From positions 124,001-188,000 of the forward strand of contig CAXBCP010000001.1 of NCBI GenBank assembly GCA_963974055.1: a stretch of DNA of 64,000 bases, read 5' to 3'. Source of the stretch: CAXBCP01 sp963974055. Its GTDB lineage: Bacteria > Pseudomonadota > Alphaproteobacteria > MPNO01 > UBA830. Each line of letters begins with the position of its first letter. Within the stretch, counting starts at the first letter, position 1. A program made the position numbers and the translations under genes. The notes beneath the pieces are model-generated. The model had not been told where the DNA came from. It worked only from the letters and a program-made list of their open reading frames with translations, and did no database searches. Of this stretch, positions 61,048 to 64,000 are shown in pieces.

Positions 61048-62216
61048 GTTCGCCGTCAAAAAGCGACGACACCCTCGAACACTGGGTTTCGGACGCGCCG
61101 TTCGACCCTCATGTCGCAGAAGCGCTGACACCGGAACAGGAACGGGTCTATATGGCGTCGCAATGGCGCATGATGTGGATTCGTTTCCGGCGTCACAAGC
61201 TGGCCGTCTGGTCCGGCGCGATCCTGGCAGTGATCTATTTCAGCGTGCTGATCAGCGAATTCATTGCGCCCTACAACATGCACAGCCGCCATACGGATCA
61301 CATCTATGCGCCGCCGCAATCGATCAACCTGTTCCACGAAGGCAGCCTGAAGGCGCCGTTTACCTATAGCCTGAAATACACGCTGAACATGGAGAACCTG
61401 AAGCGGGAATACAGCAAAGACGAGCGCCGGGCCGACCCGATCCGCTTTTTCTGCCTCGGCGACAGCTATAATTTCTGGGGCCTGATCCCGATGCGGTTTC
61501 ATCTGGTGTGTCCGCCGGAGAACGGCACGCTGTTCCTGCTCGGCACCGACCGGCTGGGGCGCGACATGTTCTCGCGCATCGTTATGGGAACCCGTATTTC
61601 GCTTACCGTCGGGCTGATCGGCATCACGATCAGCTTTGCACTGGGCATGTTTTTCGGGGGGCTGGCCGGCTATTACGGCGGCTGGATCGACAACGTGATC
61701 CAGCGCGTGATCGAGGTGATCCGCTCGTTCCCCGAACTGCCGCTGTGGATGGCGCTGTCCGCCGCCCTGCCGGTGACGTGGAGCCCCATCGTCATCTATT
61801 TCGGCATTACCATCATTCTCGGCCTGCTGGACTGGACCGGCCTTGCCCGCGCGGTGCGGTCGAAACTGCTGGCGATCCGCGAGGAAGACTTTGTGTCGGC
61901 CGCCCGGCTGATGGGCGCCAAGCCCGGGCGCATCATCTGGCGGCACATGATGCCGAGCTTCATGAGCCACCTGATTGCCTCGGCCACGTTGTCGATCCCG
62001 GCGATGATCCTGGGCGAAACCGCTCTGTCCTTCCTCGGACTCGGGCTGCGCCCGCCGATCACCAGTTGGGGCGTCCTGCTGGCGGAAGCCCAGAACATCA
62101 ACGTGGTCGCGCTCTACCCTTGGCTGATGCTGCCGGTGATGCCGGTGATCATCGTTATCCTTGCCTTCAATTTCCTCGGCGACGGGCTGAGAGACGCGGC
62201 CGATCCGTATAAGTGA
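61044..62216 (+). CDS. ABC importer permease, DppC/OppC/YejE type
   Basis: The 390-residue protein has an N-terminal cytosolic stretch, a first segment (LAVWSGAILAVIYFSVLISEF) and a long periplasmic loop of about 100 residues including YAPPQSINLFHEGSLKAPFTYSL. The five-segment permease core follows, with the EAA motif SAARLMGAKPGRIIWRHMMPS. The long loop with an APPQ...F.EG...PF.Y pattern is shared by importers I associate with larger oligopeptide or oligosaccharide ligands; that association is from memory. It ends the operon that begins at 49,492. Confidence 0.9.
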   Translation: MSSPSKSDDTLEHWVSDAPFDPHVAEALTPEQERVYMASQWRMMWIRFRRHKLAVWSGAILAVIYFSVLISEFIAPYNMHSRHTDHIYAPPQSINLFHEGSLKAPFTYSLKYTLNMENLKREYSKDERRADPIRFFCLGDSYNFWGLIPMRFHLVCPPENGTLFLLGTDRLGRDMFSRIVMGTRISLTVGLIGITISFALGMFFGGLAGYYGGWIDNVIQRVIEVIRSFPELPLWMALSAALPVTWSPIVIYFGITIILGLLDWTGLARAVRSKLLAIREEDFVSAARLMGAKPGRIIWRHMMPSFMSHLIASATLSIPAMILGETALSFLGLGLRPPITSWGVLLAEAQNINVVALYPWLMLPVMPVIIVILAFNFLGDGLRDAADPYK

Positions 62217-62282
62217 TCCGGCGGCGTCACGCTCGGTTCGTGCCGGACCGGAATCGGGGACCGGTCTTTGGGACGTTTTCCC

Positions 62283-62311
62283 TTGATCTCCTATCCACTC
62301 AGCCCTATAAG
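62283..62311 (+). promoter_or_regulatory. Sigma-70-type promoter of the GNAT leader
   Basis: TTGATC (62283-62288) and TATAAG (62306-62311) are separated by exactly 17 nt. Transcription would begin near 62318, right at the base of the predicted leader RNA structure. Confidence 0.6.
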
Positions 62312-62317
62312 CTGCGC

Positions 62318-62441
62318 CCCATGACACACACGATTGCCATCAAACGAATCGCTATGGTCGCGCGCCTTGCCAAAGGCGCGCGGGCAGGTGGCCGTGTGTG
62401 TTCTGAAGGGACCGGAATGATTTAGTCCGACCCTTCTTTTT
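62318..62441 (+). ncRNA. Candidate structured leader RNA (riboswitch, attenuator or sRNA)
   Basis: ACACACACG (62324-62332) pairs with CGTGTGTGT (62393-62401), continued by GCCA (62336-62339) with TGGC (62389-62392). Inside lies a perfect 10-bp hairpin CGCGCGCCTT/AAGGCGCGCG (62359-62382, GCCA loop). Then AAGGG/CCCTT with inner CGGA/TCCG forms a hairpin followed by TCTTTTT (62406-62441). I cannot match it to a known RNA class. Confidence 0.5.
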
Positions 62442-62450
62442 CACAGGCTG

Positions 62451-62485
62451 ATCCGCCCGCGGGACCCCGCGCGGCGGATTTTTTT
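62451..62485 (+). terminator. Strong intrinsic terminator immediately upstream of the GNAT gene
   Basis: ATCCGCC-CGCGG pairs with CCGCG-(C bulge)-GGCGGAT and is followed by seven T residues. It ends only 44 nt before the GNAT start, with no promoter visible in between, so GNAT expression may need read-through or antitermination. Confidence 0.82.
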
Positions 62486-62529
62486 ATGTCTGATTTTCCG
62501 AAGCCCGAATCATTCGAAAGGAGACCACC

Positions 62530-63024
62530 ATGGGCGCGTTGATCGAACACAGACAGGACCAGAACTTCTACCGGAATGCCTACGCCAAGGTGACGTTCAC
62601 CCGCGACGGCGTCGACTGGGATGTCCTCGCCGATATTTACGCCCGCGCGCCGCTCGCCGTTCGGAATGCGGCAGAGATCAAACGCGCCTTCGCCAACAGT
62701 TACCTGTGCTGCTTCGCCTGGGTCGGCGGACAACTGGTCGGCGCCGCCCGGGCGATGTCCGACGGCGTGTATTATGCGACCGTGATGGATGTCGCGGTCG
62801 ACCCCGGTTTCCAGGGTGCGGGGATCGGGCGCAAAATGATGCATGAACTGCTGCGCCGTCTTCCGGTGCAGAAGGTCTACCTGACCACGGTGCCGGGCAA
62901 GGAAGGCTTTTACGAAAAGCTCGGTTTTCTCCACCAGACCAATGCGATGGGCCTGTTCCCGATTGCCGCGCGGGACGAGGCTCTCGCGCTCGGCGTTCTG
63001 GTCGAACAGGGTGACCGGCTCTGA
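62530..63024 (+). CDS. GNAT-family N-acetyltransferase
   Basis: The 164-residue protein has the acetyl-CoA-binding motif VDVAVDPGFQGAGIGRKMM-like (Gln95-Gly-Ala-Gly-Ile-Gly100) and a late KEGFYEKLGFL segment typical of motif B. It starts with a strong AAGGAGA 7 nt upstream of ATG. It resembles small-molecule acetyltransferases rather than RimI-type ribosomal ones, but the acceptor is unknown. It sits directly behind the terminator-bearing structured leader, suggesting that its expression is conditional on a signal, perhaps its substrate. Confidence 0.85.
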   Translation: MGALIEHRQDQNFYRNAYAKVTFTRDGVDWDVLADIYARAPLAVRNAAEIKRAFANSYLCCFAWVGGQLVGAARAMSDGVYYATVMDVAVDPGFQGAGIGRKMMHELLRRLPVQKVYLTTVPGKEGFYEKLGFLHQTNAMGLFPIAARDEALALGVLVEQGDRL

Positions 63025-63058
63025 AGCGAGAGGCTGGCGAATAGGGGACGGCTGCGGT

Positions 63059-63955
63059 ATGCAATCGGGAATGAAAAGGATCCCGAAATCGCTTCAGGCC
63101 GCTCTTGGCCGGATCGTCGTCGCGGAGGACGTCGTGACGGCGGCCCCCGTCGCCGGCCTCCGGGCGGCGTTCGGTCACGATGCGCCCGCCCCGCGGCCGG
63201 GCGACGATCTGCCGCCTTTGTGGCACGGCCTGTTCTGCACGGCCAAGCTGCCGCCGTCGCGGCTTGGCCCGGACGGCCTGGCAAAGGATGAAGGTCTGCT
63301 GCCGGCAGTCGCCGATTATCCGAACAAGCTGTTCGGCGGCGCGCGGTTCGAATTTCGCGCAAAGCTGCGGATTGGCGACGTTATCCGGAAGGAATCCGAG
63401 GTGATGTCGTTCGATATAAAGGACGGCAGGTCGGGTTCTTTTATCGTCGGGTTAATCGAGCACCGGGTGTCCAACGCGCAGGGGCTCGCTGTCGTCGAAC
63501 AGAACGACATCATTTTCCGCCCGGTTGCCGCCGCGATACCGGAAAAAAAACCGGCTGCAATGAAGCCGGCCCCCGTGGCGCCGGAAGAGGCGTGGTCGCG
63601 GACGATTACCCCCGATCCGGTGCTCATGTTCCGCCATTCCGCCGTGACCTTTAACAGCCACCGCATCCATTACGACCGCGACTACGTTCGCGAGAAGGGC
63701 TATCCCGGGTTGCTGGTCCAGGGCACGCTCATCGCTCGGCTCATGCTGGATCTGCTGGCGGAAAATTCACCCGGTTTCGCGGTCGAAACGTTCTCGTTCC
63801 GGTCGGGGCGGCCAATTTACGACAACGGCGATTTCAGGATCGGCGCGTCGGCCGTCGTTGCAGGGGAATCCGGCCGGGACGAAGTATCTTTCCGGGCGAC
63901 CGACCATGCGGGGAATACCGGCATGACGGCGCGGGCAACCGGCATGAAGGCCTAG
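63059..63955 (+). CDS. MaoC-like (double hot-dog) hydratase, mesaconyl-C4-CoA hydratase-like
   Basis: The 298-residue protein has two hot-dog halves. The first contains NKLFGGARFEFRAKLRIGDVIRKESEV; the second has the catalytic R-hydratase region RHSAVTFNSHRIHYDRDYVREKGYPGLLVQGTLIARL with the Asp-His-type pattern. This layout matches FAS1-like/MaoC dehydratases such as mesaconyl-C4-CoA or itaconyl-CoA hydratases acting on acyl-CoA. Neighbouring CoA-pathway genes are not visible. ATG 63059 and ATG 63071 are both possible; the upstream extension inside the GNAT gene is not conserved in character. Confidence 0.8.
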   Translation: MQSGMKRIPKSLQAALGRIVVAEDVVTAAPVAGLRAAFGHDAPAPRPGDDLPPLWHGLFCTAKLPPSRLGPDGLAKDEGLLPAVADYPNKLFGGARFEFRAKLRIGDVIRKESEVMSFDIKDGRSGSFIVGLIEHRVSNAQGLAVVEQNDIIFRPVAAAIPEKKPAAMKPAPVAPEEAWSRTITPDPVLMFRHSAVTFNSHRIHYDRDYVREKGYPGLLVQGTLIARLMLDLLAENSPGFAVETFSFRSGRPIYDNGDFRIGASAVVAGESGRDEVSFRATDHAGNTGMTARATGMKA

Positions 63956-63957
63956 AT

Positions 63958-64000
63958 TCAGTTCGTTTCCGTGGTCTTTTTCGTGTGGGCTTTCTGCCAT
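63958..64000 (-). CDS. C-terminal end of a convergent gene (partial)
   Basis: On the minus strand, the frame ...WQKAHTKKTTETN ends in TGA at 63958-63960, 2 nt from the end of the MaoC-like gene, as expected for a convergent neighbour. Only 13 residues are visible and no family can be named. The lysine/threonine-rich tail is plausible for a real C-terminus but is weak evidence. Confidence 0.35.
   Translation of the reverse strand, partial: WQKAHTKKTTETN

Larger units (their letters stand above)
62217..62529. other. Structured 313-nt leader region upstream of the GNAT gene
   Basis: No gene is supported here. It contains a weak hairpin after the importer (GACCGG 62246-62251 with CCGGTC 62261-62266), a sigma-70-like promoter, a multi-helix RNA candidate, two terminator-like hairpins and a strong GNAT ribosome-binding site (AAGGAGA). 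A 34-codon ATG frame at 62321-62425 coincides with the helices and is probably incidental. Confidence 0.6.

Noticed and set aside
56240..62216. Firm assignment of the importer as YejABEF (microcin C type)
   Set aside because: The fused ATPase and gene content are compatible, but the OppC-type loop and the glycan-operon context fit an oligosaccharide or larger peptide importer equally well; sequence reading alone cannot decide.
62321..62425. 34-codon ATG frame downstream of the GNAT-leader promoter, possibly a leader peptide
   Set aside because: It would be nearly leaderless, has no ribosome-binding site, contains no run of a regulatory amino acid, and coincides with the long-range RNA helices; RNA structure explains the sequence better.
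1..64000. Mobile elements, prophage, CRISPR arrays or attachment sites
   Set aside because: I looked for transposases, integrases, phage structural genes, regular short repeats and repeats flanking the tRNA-Gly gene and saw none that could be supported.

Overview
The window is a high-GC, gene-dense bacterial chromosome segment that looks alphaproteobacterial, probably a Rhodospirillales-like lineage. The evidence is a very large (1612-residue) NAD-glutamate dehydrogenase, a porin-glnK-amtB nitrogen operon, a LexA-type box of the alphaproteobacterial form GTTC-N7-GTTC, frequent ATGA/GTGA translational overlaps, and a tRNA-Gly with encoded CCA. I found no insertion sequences, prophage genes or CRISPR arrays.

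Layout. (1) 1-16,072 is a surface-polysaccharide locus on the + strand. It holds a CMP-sugar synthetase (KdsB family), an SGNH + MBOAT acyltransferase pair, a translationally coupled isomerase-phosphatase-dehydrogenase module, a heparinase-like protein, GtrA, a GT-C-like membrane protein, a UDP-galactopyranose-mutase-like flavoprotein, an O-antigen ligase/polymerase, an SDR epimerase and a WbpM/CapD-type dehydratase. (2) 16,100-32,085 is mostly housekeeping: purH, an MFS permease, a cupin, NAD-GDH, tRNA-Gly, a CnoX-like thioredoxin, Lon-N, Trm112 and DUF971 proteins, an isolated flavin-dependent halogenase and a UbiH-family hydroxylase. (3) 32,193-34,946 is a nitrogen module: an NtrC-like site, a sigma-54 promoter, a TorF-family porin, a strong terminator, then glnK and amtB. 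(4) 35,297-41,646 is a LexA-like box followed by dapC-like, ftsK, lolA-like, glutamine-amidotransferase-like and xthA genes. (5) 41,766-45,563 is metal handling: a copper P-type ATPase, then an ArsR regulator with a perfect 15-bp inverted-repeat operator and an ArsP-like permease.

(6) 45,573-62,216 is the most interesting part. A leftward set (ABC transporter, stand-alone cyclic-nucleotide-binding protein, methyltransferase) diverges from a rightward, tightly overlapping operon of four glycosyltransferases, a histidine phosphatase, a polysaccharide deacetylase-like protein and a small membrane protein. That operon runs by a 16-nt overlap into a complete peptide/oligosaccharide-type ABC importer. 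A CRP/FNR-like palindrome lies in the divergent gap. The divergent ABC protein is strange: its nucleotide-binding domain is split by a roughly 340-residue insertion that contains an internal duplication, and its Walker A and B motifs are degenerate. I infer an uncharacterised glycan synthesis, export and uptake system.

(7) 62,217-64,000 carries a promoter-like sequence, a strongly structured leader with two terminator-like hairpins, a GNAT acetyltransferase (candidate riboswitch or attenuator target), a MaoC-like hydratase and the tail of a convergent gene. All functional calls are from reading motifs and context; no database search was run.
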